This document shows positions 1-9,422 of a stretch of 64,000 bases of DNA, piece by piece. This DNA comes from Bradyrhizobium sp. JYMT SZCCT0180. GTDB lineage: Bacteria; Pseudomonadota; Alphaproteobacteria; Rhizobiales; Xanthobacteraceae. The notes beneath the pieces were generated by a model. That model did no database searches. It saw only the letters and a program-made list of their open reading frames with translations, and was not told the DNA's origin. The translations under genes were made by a program, and so were the position numbers. The first letter of the stretch is position 1; every line of letters begins with the position of its first letter. The DNA is taken from contig NZ_JAFCLZ010000001.1 of the NCBI RefSeq assembly GCF_018130165.1, positions 124,001 to 188,000 of the forward strand, written 5' to 3'.

Positions 1-162
1 GGCTGCGTCCTGCGCGCTGTCCCGAAATCTCAGATGGCTGCCACGCCGTCGATCATCCGATGTCCCGTTATGAGACGGCCGGACAACCTTCACGCTCTAA
101 CTGGCAAGAAGGATGCCGCAGGGGTGTCGCACCCACTTACCGGACGATAAGGTCTGGGATGT

Positions 163-1299
163 ATGGCTAACGCTGGCATAACCGAGAGAGCGCCGGCGAC
201 CCCCACGATGGCTTCAGAACCGCAATATCGGGCGCTGTTTCTCGGCGCGGGACCGCAAATGCAGTGCGGCGTCGGGCAATTCACGCGATTGCTGGGCGAG
301 TGGATCGAAAAGGCCGAACCCGGCAGCTGCACGACGTTAACCCTGACGCGATCGGAAGGGTCATTCAGCGATATCTGGCGCGCCGTCGGCTCCGCACGGA
401 GCGTGGTCTGCAACTTTCCGATCGTGGCCTGGAAGCGCGTGATGTTCGCGCCGCTGCTGGCGATGGCCATGGCGCGGCTGCGCCGGCGCAAAACTGTCCT
501 GATTCAGCACGAATGGGCCGGACTGCATTGGCTGCGCCGGATCACCTACATGCCGGCCCTCCTGCTCGCCGACACTATCGTCATGTTCTCGCCGCTGGTG
601 CGGCAGGAACTCGCCGAGGATTCCCTGGTGGGCTGGACCGCGAAGAAAATTGTGCTGGCCCCGCTGCCGCCGAACATAGAGGCGCCTGCAGGGATGGCGG
701 ATTCGGAGTTGCGCCGGCGTCTCGTTGCCGCAAGGCAAGACGGGCAGCTGGTGATCGGTCATTTCGGCTCGATCTATCCGGCCAAACAACCCAATGCGCT
801 GCTGGAGATCGGCGCGATCCTGAAGCAACGTGGGCTGAGGCCCCTGATCGTCTATGTCGGCTCCTTCATCCGCGGCACCGACAATGTCGAGGAGGCATTC
901 CACGCCCGCGCCGCGGAACTCGGGATCGCCGATAATGTGATCGTATCCGGTTTCGTCGCCTCCGATCACGAGGTGTTCGGACTGTTCGGCGCGGTCGACG
1001 GGTTTTGTTATCCGCTCGATGAAGGGCTCACCGCGCGCCGCTCCAGCGTTCTTGCCTGCGTGCAGGCCGGCCGGCCGCTGATCGTGACCGGCCCTGCGCT
1101 GCCCGACGAATTCGACCATCACGCGCGCTTCAAGGAATTGATCGATCGCTGTGCCATCGTGCTCGTGCCGCGTGGATCGAGCGCGGACGCCTACGCCGAT
1201 GACATCGTTGCCGCGCTGAAACGGCCGCCGGTGCAGGCCGCGTTCGACTTCGATGGGTGGTGGCAGGACGTCGCGAACGCGGTTCGCGCGCAGCTTTGA
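163..1299 (+). CDS. Glycosyltransferase, GT4-like
   Basis: A 378-residue protein that probably transfers a sugar to a lipid-linked exopolysaccharide intermediate at the cytoplasmic face of the membrane. The N-terminal half begins a Rossmann-like fold (ALFLGAG near residue 22, then a CGVGQF segment), and the C-terminal half has the GHFGSIYPAKQP segment (about 200-211) typical of the second GT-B domain. The usual GT4 E-x7-E motif is not clear, so the family call rests on overall pattern. ATG 163 is used; ATG 208 is an alternative that removes a low-complexity leader. The gene faces the wzy-like gene tail to tail with 3 bp between them. Sugar specificity cannot be read. The 162 bases upstream have no gene I can support. 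Confidence 0.75.
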   Translation: MANAGITERAPATPTMASEPQYRALFLGAGPQMQCGVGQFTRLLGEWIEKAEPGSCTTLTLTRSEGSFSDIWRAVGSARSVVCNFPIVAWKRVMFAPLLAMAMARLRRRKTVLIQHEWAGLHWLRRITYMPALLLADTIVMFSPLVRQELAEDSLVGWTAKKIVLAPLPPNIEAPAGMADSELRRRLVAARQDGQLVIGHFGSIYPAKQPNALLEIGAILKQRGLRPLIVYVGSFIRGTDNVEEAFHARAAELGIADNVIVSGFVASDHEVFGLFGAVDGFCYPLDEGLTARRSSVLACVQAGRPLIVTGPALPDEFDHHARFKELIDRCAIVLVPRGSSADAYADDIVAALKRPPVQAAFDFDGWWQDVANAVRAQL

Positions 1300-1302
1300 G
1301 CC

Positions 1303-2616
1303 TCACTCCCGGACGCGAAATCGCGCCAGAAAGTGCAGGCCGAACACCGCCACCAGGAAGGTGAACCACAGGGGATCGGCGCGGTCGAGGAAGAAGCTCT
1401 CCATCGCCGACAGATAAAGTCCAAACAGCCAGATGCGCAACAGCGCCATCGCCAGCGGACCGTTGTTGCCGCCCTGGTCGGCTTGCTGGAAATTCCGCAG
1501 CGGCGCGATCACCAGCACCACGATGAGCAGAGTAAGGCCGGGCAGGCCCATGCCGAGCGCGGTATCGAGATAACCATTGTGGCTGTGCGCCGCGAACGCG
1601 GCCCATTCCTTGCCCGCAGGCAACTCCTCGAACGCCTTGCTGCCCCAGAACGCCACGAAGCCATAGCCGGTTGCCAGCCGCTGCCGCAGCGCGTCCAGCG
1701 CAAAATTCCAGATGTCGGTACGGCCGGTGAAGGTCGAATCCAGCGGCAGCAGCTTGGCGACCGCGGCCAGGCCTTCGCTCATGACGGTGCCGACGCTGAG
1801 CATGTTCAGCAATAGCAGCGGCGTCAGCAGCAGGATCGCCCGCACCCAGAACGAGCGAAACACAGATGTAAGCGACGTCAAAAGCAGCACGGCGAAGCAC
1901 AGCGTCAGCGAACTCTTGCCGGCGGCATGAAACAGAAACAGCGAACTCAAGCCGATAATGACCGCGCCGGACAGAAGGGCGCCGGAACGCGCGATGTAGA
2001 TCCCCAGGAACAGCAGCATCGCCATCACGCCGGCGGCAACGTTCTTGTGACCGAAGGCGCCGCGCCAGTCGCCGGCAAGCAGCGGCTCCTGCGGGTCAGT
2101 CGCCTGATGGATCGCAAATTGCGGCGCCAGCAGGATTCCGAGGTAACAGACCGCGAGCAGGATCAGCGCCGCGATACTGAGGAACCGCATCAGCTCGTTT
2201 TGCGATTTCGGCAGCAGCAGCATGGTCGACGTCACAGCGATAACGCACGCCGTCAAAACAAACCGCCGCATCGACGTGGCGGGATCGACCGACAGAACCA
2301 CCGTCACACAGATCCATCCGGCAAACAGCAGGAACGATGGCGTCAGCAACGTGGCCAGCCCGCGCATGTTGTCACGCGCCGCCAGCGTAATCATCAGCAC
2401 CGCAAGGCCGCCGAAAACCAGATAGGTCGGCGCCTCATTGCCGGTACTGACTTCACCGATCTGAATGTCGCCGAGATCGGCGAACGGCCGCAAGGAAATC
2501 CATGCCAGCACCAGCGCTCCGACGAACGCGGCGCAGCGGACGACATCCAGCACCTGCTGCCGCCAAACCCCTCCTGCGACGATACGAAGCTGAGACGTGA
2601 TGGCGAGTTGGCTCAC
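1303..2616 (-). CDS. O-antigen/exopolysaccharide polymerase (Wzy/WaaL-like)
   Basis: A 437-residue integral membrane protein with roughly ten or more hydrophobic segments and a large loop near the C-terminus carrying AHSHNGYLD (about residues 345-353), the H-x-x-N-x-Y-L-like signature of O-antigen ligases and polymerases. The role would be to polymerise undecaprenyl-linked repeat units on the periplasmic side. The start is a GTG whose first bases form a GTGA overlap with the stop of the upstream GT2 gene, which implies translational coupling; an open frame continues further upstream, but only as a shadow of the GT2 gene. Polymerase is favoured over ligase because the surrounding locus is of the Wzx/Wzy exopolysaccharide type. 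Confidence 0.85.
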   Translation of the reverse strand: MSQLAITSQLRIVAGGVWRQQVLDVVRCAAFVGALVLAWISLRPFADLGDIQIGEVSTGNEAPTYLVFGGLAVLMITLAARDNMRGLATLLTPSFLLFAGWICVTVVLSVDPATSMRRFVLTACVIAVTSTMLLLPKSQNELMRFLSIAALILLAVCYLGILLAPQFAIHQATDPQEPLLAGDWRGAFGHKNVAAGVMAMLLFLGIYIARSGALLSGAVIIGLSSLFLFHAAGKSSLTLCFAVLLLTSLTSVFRSFWVRAILLLTPLLLLNMLSVGTVMSEGLAAVAKLLPLDSTFTGRTDIWNFALDALRQRLATGYGFVAFWGSKAFEELPAGKEWAAFAAHSHNGYLDTALGMGLPGLTLLIVVLVIAPLRNFQQADQGGNNGPLAMALLRIWLFGLYLSAMESFFLDRADPLWFTFLVAVFGLHFLARFRVRE

Positions 2617-3614
2617 GTTATCTTCGAGGCCTTGTAGGGTTGAGGTTCGATGCCGATTGCGGCCAGCACGCTGCCGATCGCTACCGTCATCGGATGCATC
2701 GCAATGATGCGGTCGCGCTCGGTCAGGGCCGCCCGCGCAGCCTGGAGAAACGACAACGGAAACGCCGCCAGCAATTTCAGCGTCAGCCTGGCGCGTAGCC
2801 AGAGTGTCGGTGTCGCCTTGCGCTGGACGTGATAATTGATCGCGCCGATCCGCAGGCCGCGGCTGATCAGCCAGCTCAGCCTGGTCCGGCTCGGTGGCAC
2901 CGTCTCGCTGATCGTGGCCTCCGCCACCCAGTGAAAGCGCATGCCAAGACGCAGGCAGCGGTAGAAGAAATCGGTGTCGCCGCCGCCGAGAAAATTGAAA
3001 CGCAGATCGAACGCCGGGGCGTCGACACGCTCGAACACCGAGCGCCTGATCAGGCAATTGCCGCAACCATAGATCACCGGAACCGGTCCTGACGTGTCGT
3101 AGGCCGGGGCGAAGGCCGGGTGACGACGCAGCCCGCGCTTTCGCGCGTCGTCGAAGTCAGGCATGACCGGCCCGCCGACGATGTCGGCGCCGGTGGCTTC
3201 GGCGGTCAATATCATGCGCTCCAGCCAGTCCGGCGAGGCAATTTCGTCATCGTCGATCATCAGGAAACTTGTTGCCGCCGGGAAGGTTGCCAGCGCCGTC
3301 TCGAACGCCGCGTTGATCGCATGGCAATTGCCCTGGCGCGGCTCGACCACGCAGAGACCGGGAAACTTGTTCGATGCCAGGAACTCGGTCGCAACCGGAA
3401 CGCTCTCGCTCCGCAGCGCATCGTTCTCGACCATCACAACCGCAAAGCGGTGACCGGTACGCTGGCGGGCCAGCGATTCCAGCGTCTGCCGCAGATGCTG
3501 CGGCCGGCGAAAGCAGGGAATGCAGATGACGATCCCGATCGAGGAGGGATCGAGGGCCGGCGAGATCGCCGCCAGGGCACGGGCGGCGTTCGGCATGGTG
3601 TCAGCGGTTTCCAT
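2613..3614 (-). CDS. Glycosyltransferase family 2
   Basis: A 333-residue GT-A fold transferase. The N-terminal IVICIPCFRRPQHLRQTLES segment (about residues 27-46) is the GT2 opening strand and helix. FLMIDDDE (near 117-124) carries the metal and nucleotide-sugar binding aspartates (DXD-like). GGGDTDFFYR (near 209-218) matches the ED-type acceptor/catalytic motif of this family, with D in place of E. No strong membrane segment is present, so the protein is probably cytosolic or peripheral. Its stop overlaps the GTG start of the wzy-like gene (GTGA), placing both in one transcript read from the 168-bp gap upstream, which contains a two-part motif shared with another gap in this locus. Confidence 0.88.
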   Translation of the reverse strand: METADTMPNAARALAAISPALDPSSIGIVICIPCFRRPQHLRQTLESLARQRTGHRFAVVMVENDALRSESVPVATEFLASNKFPGLCVVEPRQGNCHAINAAFETALATFPAATSFLMIDDDEIASPDWLERMILTAEATGADIVGGPVMPDFDDARKRGLRRHPAFAPAYDTSGPVPVIYGCGNCLIRRSVFERVDAPAFDLRFNFLGGGDTDFFYRCLRLGMRFHWVAEATISETVPPSRTRLSWLISRGLRIGAINYHVQRKATPTLWLRARLTLKLLAAFPLSFLQAARAALTERDRIIAMHPMTVAIGSVLAAIGIEPQPYKASKIT

Positions 3615-3782
3615 CGGCGGGCAATCCGTTCAACTCTGGCGCATGACGTTTGCTATGGGTCCAGACGATACAAGAGCATTGCTGCAATATCCGGTCCGAC
3701 AGGATGCCTGGTGGTGGCGAATTGTTCCCGACGGTTAATGGACGGGGTTAAGTTTGAATTAAATCAGGTTCAGGCCCCTCGC
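3615..3782. promoter_or_regulatory. Intergenic region with shared exopolysaccharide-locus motif (copy A)
   Basis: This gap upstream of the GT2/wzy pair contains GGCGGGCAATCCGT at 3616-3629 and the 13-mer CTGCAATATCCGG at 3682-3694. The same two words, one with a single change, recur in the same order in the gap upstream of the acyltransferase gene (6793-6806 and 6855-6867). The rest of the two gaps does not align well. A regulatory role is inference only; both sites lie on the 5' side of minus-strand exopolysaccharide genes. Confidence 0.35.
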
Positions 3783-4772
3783 TCAGCGGCTGAACAGCTT
3801 TCCGAACAGCTTCTGGGATTTGGGAAACTGCCCGCCCGAGATCCGGGTTGGCCACAATCCGTCGACGTCGAAATAGGCGGCGTAGGCGATATTGTTCCTG
3901 TTCTTCACGAACCAGTCATGCATCTGCTGAATGAAGTATGGATTGTCGCCGAAATTACCGACGCCCCATTCGGGATAGCTCATCTGCTTGCCATGTTTGG
4001 CGGCAAAGTCGCGGTGCCATTCCAAGCCGAACGGCGCCTTGAGATAGAAGGCGTTCCAACGCTCTTCCGGCGAGCGCTCATGTTTGAAATCGTAGATATC
4101 CAGACCGATGTAGTCGACGACATCGTCACCGGGATAGGCGAGGTCGGCCGGCGTATCCTGCGTTCCCCATCCCGGACACCAATCATATTTGAACGCGTCG
4201 GAGTGGCGCCGGAAGATTCCGACCACGCGCCGGAACGCAGCGATGTAATCGGCTTCATGATCCTTGGCGAACCACGCCATCTGCGACAGATTCATCTCCC
4301 AGCCGAGACGGATGATCGCCCTCGGCTGCGCATCGGCAATCGCACGCGCCGCCGCTTCGAACTCGCCGTCGTGCAAGCCATTGGCGACGTCGGCGAGCGG
4401 CGTCCCCGGAACGGTCAGCGGCACCGACCAGACGACATTCCGCGACGGGTTGAGCTTCTTCCAGATGCCGGGAACCCAGGTCAGCTTGTGGAAATCTTCC
4501 CAATTCGCCTGGCCGTAGAAATCAACGCCGACCACCGACGATGGCGGCTGCTTCAACCATTTCTCCCAGGTCTGCAGCGTGCGCTCGCGCCCAACGGGAC
4601 CCCAATCGACGAAGGCTCCGGCGAACTTTGCAGGACTGGAGTTGACGCGCGGGGCCGCGTTGGTGTCGACGCGGGCGAGCAACAGCAGGCTCAACACGAA
4701 CGCCACCAGGAAGAATACCAGGCGCCTGAGGCCCACCCGGCGGCGAGGCGCGGGGCGGTCAGTTCGAAACAT
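3783..4772 (-). CDS. Glycoside hydrolase, GH26-like (beta-mannanase superfamily), membrane-anchored or secreted
   Basis: A 329-residue protein with an N-terminal arginine-rich stretch and one hydrophobic segment (about residues 18-38) that acts as signal peptide or anchor, so the catalytic domain lies outside the cytoplasm. IIRLGWEMN (near 152-160) matches the GH26 acid/base glutamate region, and YPEWGV (near 266-271) matches the nucleophile glutamate region. In exopolysaccharide loci such hydrolases trim or size the polymer or clear it from the periplasm. Its 5' end overlaps the acyltransferase gene by 14 bp, so the two are co-translated. Substrate is unknown; a mannan is not implied. Confidence 0.8.
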   Translation of the reverse strand: MFRTDRPAPRRRVGLRRLVFFLVAFVLSLLLLARVDTNAAPRVNSSPAKFAGAFVDWGPVGRERTLQTWEKWLKQPPSSVVGVDFYGQANWEDFHKLTWVPGIWKKLNPSRNVVWSVPLTVPGTPLADVANGLHDGEFEAAARAIADAQPRAIIRLGWEMNLSQMAWFAKDHEADYIAAFRRVVGIFRRHSDAFKYDWCPGWGTQDTPADLAYPGDDVVDYIGLDIYDFKHERSPEERWNAFYLKAPFGLEWHRDFAAKHGKQMSYPEWGVGNFGDNPYFIQQMHDWFVKNRNNIAYAAYFDVDGLWPTRISGGQFPKSQKLFGKLFSR

Positions 4773-6654
4773 TAGACGTCCTTGTCAATTTGTTGCCGAA
4801 GGCACGAGACAGCCTCCGGCCGACCTCGGCTGCGCCCTTGTCGGTGAGATGGCCCGCGTCGAACTGCAAGGGAATATCGGCCTCGACAAACTCATCGCAA
4901 CCACCGTCCCGGCAGACTGCATCGTAGACCGATGCATAGGTCGCGCCGCGAGCCTTTACCAGGGCGCTCATGGCAAGATCGCGCTCCCGGATTCCGGGCG
5001 TCCGCTTTGTGCTGGCAAGCGAAGGATGGTCGCGCAAAATCCCGTCGATCAGGAGCCGCGGCAGAGGGGCATCGTATTCGACGATCGGTCCAAGCACGAT
5101 GACATCGATCCCTCTGGATTTCAGGGTATCCAGCGTGGCCGACAGGTTCGGCAGATCCTCATCCTTCCATGACGCGGAGAGAATTACCTTGTCGACATGG
5201 TTGTTGACGAGGAAATCGTTGAACGCGAGATCCATCAGATCGCGACAGGCTTTCATTTCGACCAGCGCCCCCGCCGGAACAGCCGGACGGCATTGGCTGA
5301 CAGTTGCCTGCATGATGTTCACCTGCGGCATGGCGACCGACAGCCCGGACCAGAGGTGCGCGGCATGACTATCGCCAATGAGCAGATAGTTCGGCCGCGC
5401 CGGATCCAGTTTCAGGCAGGCCTCAGTGTCGAACCGCTGGCGGTTGGCCGATATGAAGCAGCGTCCGGTCCGGAACGCCGCGGACGAATCGTAGGCAAGA
5501 TAGGCGCCGATATCGACGACGCGTTGCGGAAAACGGTATGGCGCGCCGCTCGCGACGAACACCAGCGCGCAAAGCGCAAATGTCGAGCCGATCGCGGCTG
5601 ATGCGGCGCCGAAGACGGCACCCTTCGATGTCTCCCGCGCCATAGAACGGAACGGCAATTCGACCAGCTTCCACGACAGATAGGCGAGCCCCACCGACAG
5701 CGTGATCAACGTCAGCGTGGTCGATGCCGCCGATTCCGCGCCGAACACCATGTCGGTGCGCTGGAACACGATCAGCGGCCAGTGCCACAAATAGAGCGAA
5801 TAGGATATCAGCCCGATAGCGACGAAGGGCGGCAGCGCCAGCAATCGCCCGGCCATCGATGCCCCGCTCTCGCTGGAAGCGATCACCAGGGCTGCGCCGA
5901 GGCAGGCGAGCGATGTCATCAAGAGAAGCGGCGCTGACGCCGATCCAAACAGGATCACGCCGAGCAGCAGTAGCAGCCCGGCTCCGCCGCAAATGTTCTT
6001 CCAGAATGTGGTTTCCGGCACCGGAATGAATTTGACCGCCAGCATCGCACCCAGCGCCAGCTCCCAGGCGCGGAAGGGCGTGAGATAGAATGTAAAGGAG
6101 AGATTTCTCGTACTCATGGCGATGGCAGCCGCTAACGAGAGCGCAGCGACAGCCGCGAACAGTGATTTGGCGTATTTCGGGACCCAGCGATAGACAAAAA
6201 GCATCAACAACGGCGCGATGAAGTAGAACTGCTCCTCCACGCTAAGCGACCAGGTATGTAGCAGAGGCTTTGTTTCGGCCGGCGCATCGAAATATCCGGC
6301 GGTCTGCGCAAAATAGGCGTTGGAAACCGAGCCGATGGCGCTGGCAAGGCTCTTTGCATAGCCAATCAATTCGGCCGGCAGGAAATAGATATAGGCGAAG
6401 ACGCTCGTCACCAGGAACATCACGAACAGCGCGGGGAGGATTCGCAGTATCCGGCGCTTGTAGAAATTCCCGAGCGAGAACGATCCGTTGCGGATATCCG
6501 CATCGATCATGCCGCAGATCAGGTAACCCGAGATGACAAAGAAGATGTCGACGCCGACGAAGCCGCCCGCGAATCCGGGTACACCGACATGGTAAAGAAC
6601 CACCGGAACTACAGCGAGGGCCCGCAGCCCGTCGATATCCGCGCGGTACTTCAT
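4759..6654 (-). CDS. Acyltransferase family 3 with C-terminal SGNH domain (OafA/YrhL type)
   Basis: A 631-residue two-domain protein. Residues 1 to about 350 form the multi-spanning acyltransferase-3 domain, with the opening YRADIDGLRALAVVPVVLYH carrying the conserved histidine, and a later YLWHWPLI segment. The C-terminal periplasmic part is SGNH-like: YLLIGDSHAAHLW (near 415-427) supplies the nucleophile Ser block and DAGHLTDKGA (near 601-610) the Asp-x-x-His block. Such fusions move acetyl or other acyl groups from the cytoplasm to sugars outside the membrane. The gene leads the acyltransferase/GH26 pair and is read from the long divergent gap upstream. The target is probably the exopolysaccharide made by this locus. 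Confidence 0.9.
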   Translation of the reverse strand: MKYRADIDGLRALAVVPVVLYHVGVPGFAGGFVGVDIFFVISGYLICGMIDADIRNGSFSLGNFYKRRILRILPALFVMFLVTSVFAYIYFLPAELIGYAKSLASAIGSVSNAYFAQTAGYFDAPAETKPLLHTWSLSVEEQFYFIAPLLMLFVYRWVPKYAKSLFAAVAALSLAAAIAMSTRNLSFTFYLTPFRAWELALGAMLAVKFIPVPETTFWKNICGGAGLLLLLGVILFGSASAPLLLMTSLACLGAALVIASSESGASMAGRLLALPPFVAIGLISYSLYLWHWPLIVFQRTDMVFGAESAASTTLTLITLSVGLAYLSWKLVELPFRSMARETSKGAVFGAASAAIGSTFALCALVFVASGAPYRFPQRVVDIGAYLAYDSSAAFRTGRCFISANRQRFDTEACLKLDPARPNYLLIGDSHAAHLWSGLSVAMPQVNIMQATVSQCRPAVPAGALVEMKACRDLMDLAFNDFLVNNHVDKVILSASWKDEDLPNLSATLDTLKSRGIDVIVLGPIVEYDAPLPRLLIDGILRDHPSLASTKRTPGIRERDLAMSALVKARGATYASVYDAVCRDGGCDEFVEADIPLQFDAGHLTDKGAAEVGRRLSRAFGNKLTRTSNVSN

Positions 6655-7167
6655 TGCTGAGCCCTCGCGACGCTGCCGCAGCCGCGTCCGGTCTTCACCG
6701 TTTCAAAAGCGGACACTCTGGACAGCAAAGGTGTGCCGAAACGGGTTGAAGCCACCGCGACCTCACCGGGCGCAGCAAAATTGGATTGGAATGGCGGGCA
6801 ATCTGTCATGGGGGGCACTCATGGCGATGAACATCGGCGAAGCGGAATCGTGCTCTGCAATATCCGGGCAACTCCGCAAAACCGCCGCTTCGCGCACAAA
6901 TTGCGCTGGCATCGTGGTTACCGCGCGCGGTTAACCCGCTTTCGACGGTGAACCGAACGCAGAATTAACCACACCGGATCGCCGCGACCGTCAGCGGAAC
7001 CGTTCGGCACCGATCTTGCTCAATGGTCTGGCAAAGGGATTCCGAGTCCAGAAAGTGCCCGCCTTGAACGTCATCGCCAGCGAGATTTCCGACATCAACC
7101 GAGTAGCGTCGTGCGACGCCATGCTCGGGCGCGGAGTCACGGGCAATCAAGCGGGGCTCGCAGCGCC
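6655..7167. promoter_or_regulatory. Divergent intergenic region between acyltransferase and flippase genes, with motif copy B
   Basis: This gap of about 510 bp has no coding sequence I can support; the short open frames inside lack ribosome sites and family features. It must hold promoters for the minus-strand acyltransferase/GH26 pair and the plus-strand flippase operon. It contains GGCGGGCAATCTGT (6793-6806) and CTGCAATATCCGG (6855-6867), the pair also seen at 3616-3694. A second feature is the run of TTAA-containing words near 6920-6970. No specific promoter hexamers are claimed. Confidence 0.35.
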
Positions 7168-8607
7168 ATGCTGATCGGACAAGCCAGCATCAATCTGACC
7201 GCCAATATCCTCTCGGCCTTGCTGGGCCTATTGAGCGTGTTCATTTTCACGCGGCTGTTCTCGCCGCATGATTATGGCGTCTATCTGCTGGGCATCGGTT
7301 TTGCGTCCGTCATCAGCGTCTTCCTCGTCGGCTGGTTCCGTAATCTCATTCTGAGCGGACACGCCCGCGACGACGGCCCCGATGTGCGCGGCCGCGTCAT
7401 CTCGGGTTACCTGATCTGCTGCCTCACCGCGCCTATCGCCTATGTCCTGGGACGGCTGGTCGGACTGGATACGAATGCGGCGCTGGCGGCGGTGGTGCTT
7501 TCCATCGCGATCGGGCTGTTCGAACTGACCCAGGATCTGGTTCGCGCCCGCTTGATGGCACTTTCGGTCATGAAGGCCACGCTGGTCCGCGCCGTCGCCG
7601 TGCTCGGCCTCGGTGCTGTCGTGGCGCTGGTCAGTCCGTCTGGCTTCCTGCTGCTGCTGTCGTCCGCGCTCGCCTACCTGCTTGCGGTGCTGGTCCAGTC
7701 GCGCACCGCCTGGCGCGGCACCAAGGCCAAATTCGACGGCACCGGCCTTGTGGCGCTGGCGAAGACCGGCCTGCCCCTCACCCTTTCACTTACCTTGCTC
7801 GCGATTTCCAGCGTCACCGATCGCTTCATGATCGCCAATCTGGTCGGCGCAGCGGATGCCGGCAAGTATGTCGCCGCGCTCGATCTGGTCCGGCAGACCC
7901 TGATGATGCCGGCCATGAGCGCCGCCGCGGCATTCTTTCCGATGGCGGTGCAGATTCATGCCAGCAAGGGCGACGCGGCGGTGCGATCGCATCTGTCCGA
8001 ATGCGTCGAGTTGCTGCTCAGCATCACGCTGCCGGCCTGCCTCGGCTTCGCAGTCATTTCCGCCCATGTCGCCAATATCATTCTCGGGCCGGATTTCCGC
8101 GAGCTGGCCGCCCAGACCATGCCGATCATCGCGGTAGCCGTGGTGTTCCAGATCCTGACCCAGCAATATCTGCACGCCAGTTTCCTGCTCTCCGGGCGCA
8201 ACTCGTTCTATCTGATCAATACCGCCTCGATCATCGCGGCCAATGTGATCCTGTCCTACGTCCTGGTCAGCCATTACGGCACGGTCGGCGCGGCCTGGGC
8301 GCGGCTCGGCGCCGACGTGGTCGGATTTTCCTGCGCGCTGGTCCTCAGCCGCTTCGCCTTCAAGGTCCCGCTGCCGCTCGGCCGGCTGGCGCAGATCATG
8401 ATCGCAGGACTGGTCATGGCGCTGACCGTCGCTGCGCTCGACCGAAACCTGCATGTCGCCGATCTGACCGCCTGCGCCGTGCTGGCCAGCGCCGGTCTCA
8501 TCACCTACGCGGCCCTGTGCTGGTTGTTCGACATCTCCCGGATTCGCGGCCGCCTGAAAACCGGCTTCGCGATGTTCCGGGCCAAATTCGCAAACATCAA
8601 CGGATAA
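7168..8607 (+). CDS. Polysaccharide flippase (Wzx-like, MOP superfamily)
   Basis: A 479-residue membrane protein with about 12-14 hydrophobic segments spread along its length, as in oligosaccharide flippases that move undecaprenyl-linked repeat units to the periplasm. The N-terminus IGQASINLTANILSALLGLL is a typical first helix of the family. The reading frame is open from a GTG at 7111, but the 19 extra residues are polar and arginine-rich, so ATG 7168 is preferred; neither has a strong ribosome site. It is followed 6 bp later by a methyltransferase gene and begins an operon that runs through galE. Confidence 0.87.
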   Translation: MLIGQASINLTANILSALLGLLSVFIFTRLFSPHDYGVYLLGIGFASVISVFLVGWFRNLILSGHARDDGPDVRGRVISGYLICCLTAPIAYVLGRLVGLDTNAALAAVVLSIAIGLFELTQDLVRARLMALSVMKATLVRAVAVLGLGAVVALVSPSGFLLLLSSALAYLLAVLVQSRTAWRGTKAKFDGTGLVALAKTGLPLTLSLTLLAISSVTDRFMIANLVGAADAGKYVAALDLVRQTLMMPAMSAAAAFFPMAVQIHASKGDAAVRSHLSECVELLLSITLPACLGFAVISAHVANIILGPDFRELAAQTMPIIAVAVVFQILTQQYLHASFLLSGRNSFYLINTASIIAANVILSYVLVSHYGTVGAAWARLGADVVGFSCALVLSRFAFKVPLPLGRLAQIMIAGLVMALTVAALDRNLHVADLTACAVLASAGLITYAALCWLFDISRIRGRLKTGFAMFRAKFANING

Positions 8608-8613
8608 GAACAA

Positions 8614-9420
8614 ATGACCAAGACATTTGCCCTCAATCCCCTTCATTCGGCTTTCCCTGACGCCGCCGACAAGCCGGCCGCGCTGCATCCGCAGTCGCTG
8701 CTCGACCTGCCGCCCGGCGAGGCCCGGCAGAGCCTCTTGACCGTTCACAGCATCCTCGAAGCGAAATTGCCCGCGACCGACCTTAAAATCTATGAGGCCG
8801 GCGGCGGCTCGACCAGCTTCCTGCCGCTTAGCGTGCTGCGGCGCGCCCACGTCACCGTGGTCGATATCGACGAAGACCAGATCCGCAACAATGATTACGC
8901 GCAGGAGACGATCCTCGGCGACATCCAGACTCATCGCTTCGCGCCCGACAGTTTCGATCTCGTGATCTGCTACAATGTGATCGAGCATGTGCCCGACGTC
9001 GAAGCGGCGCTGCTTGGCTTCTGCCAGTCGCTAAAGAACAACGGATTGGTCCTGATCGGCGCGCCGAATCCAAGGTCGCTGTCCGGCGTCGTCACCAAAT
9101 ACTCGCCGCACTGGTTCCACGTCTGGTTCTATCGCCATATCCGCGGCGATGAGAACGCCGGCCTGCCCGGCTGCGCGCCGTTCCCGACTCATTTTCATCC
9201 GCTGGTCACGCTGGCGAACCTGGAAACCTTTGCCGACAGGCACGGGCTGCAGATGATCTATTGCAAGCAGTATGAGAGCCCGCGCTATCCGGAGATGCGC
9301 CGGCGCAAGCCGCTGTTCGCGAGCCTGATCGACGCGGCCGCCAAGGTGCTGAACGTCTTCCTGCCCGGCAAGACCGACGTGCGGCACGGCGACTATCACG
9401 TGATCTTGAGGAAGCGCTGA
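8614..9420 (+). CDS. SAM-dependent methyltransferase, class I
   Basis: A 268-residue cytosolic methyltransferase. IYEAGGGSTSFLPL (about residues 57-70) is motif I for S-adenosylmethionine binding, VTVVDIDEDQI (near 80-90) ends with the acidic residue that holds the ribose, and FDLVICYNVIEHVPD (near 113-127) is the motif II/post-II segment of the Methyltransf_11/23 type. The position between flippase and deacetylase genes suggests methylation of a sugar or lipid-linked intermediate in polymer synthesis, but the substrate is not readable. It is tightly packed with both neighbours (6 bp and 2 bp). Confidence 0.85.
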   Translation: MTKTFALNPLHSAFPDAADKPAALHPQSLLDLPPGEARQSLLTVHSILEAKLPATDLKIYEAGGGSTSFLPLSVLRRAHVTVVDIDEDQIRNNDYAQETILGDIQTHRFAPDSFDLVICYNVIEHVPDVEAALLGFCQSLKNNGLVLIGAPNPRSLSGVVTKYSPHWFHVWFYRHIRGDENAGLPGCAPFPTHFHPLVTLANLETFADRHGLQMIYCKQYESPRYPEMRRRKPLFASLIDAAAKVLNVFLPGKTDVRHGDYHVILRKR

Positions 9421-9422
9421 GC

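Noticed and set aside
1..162. Possible 3' end of a gene entering from the left edge
   Set aside because: Frame 1 is open to 150 and frame 3 to about 170, but neither shows a family motif and the stretch is too short to judge.
3120..4775. Long plus-strand open frame opposite the GT2 and GH26 genes
   Set aside because: It is antisense to two genes with clear families, and its protein is a low-complexity Arg/Gly/Asp-rich string typical of GC-rich shadow frames.
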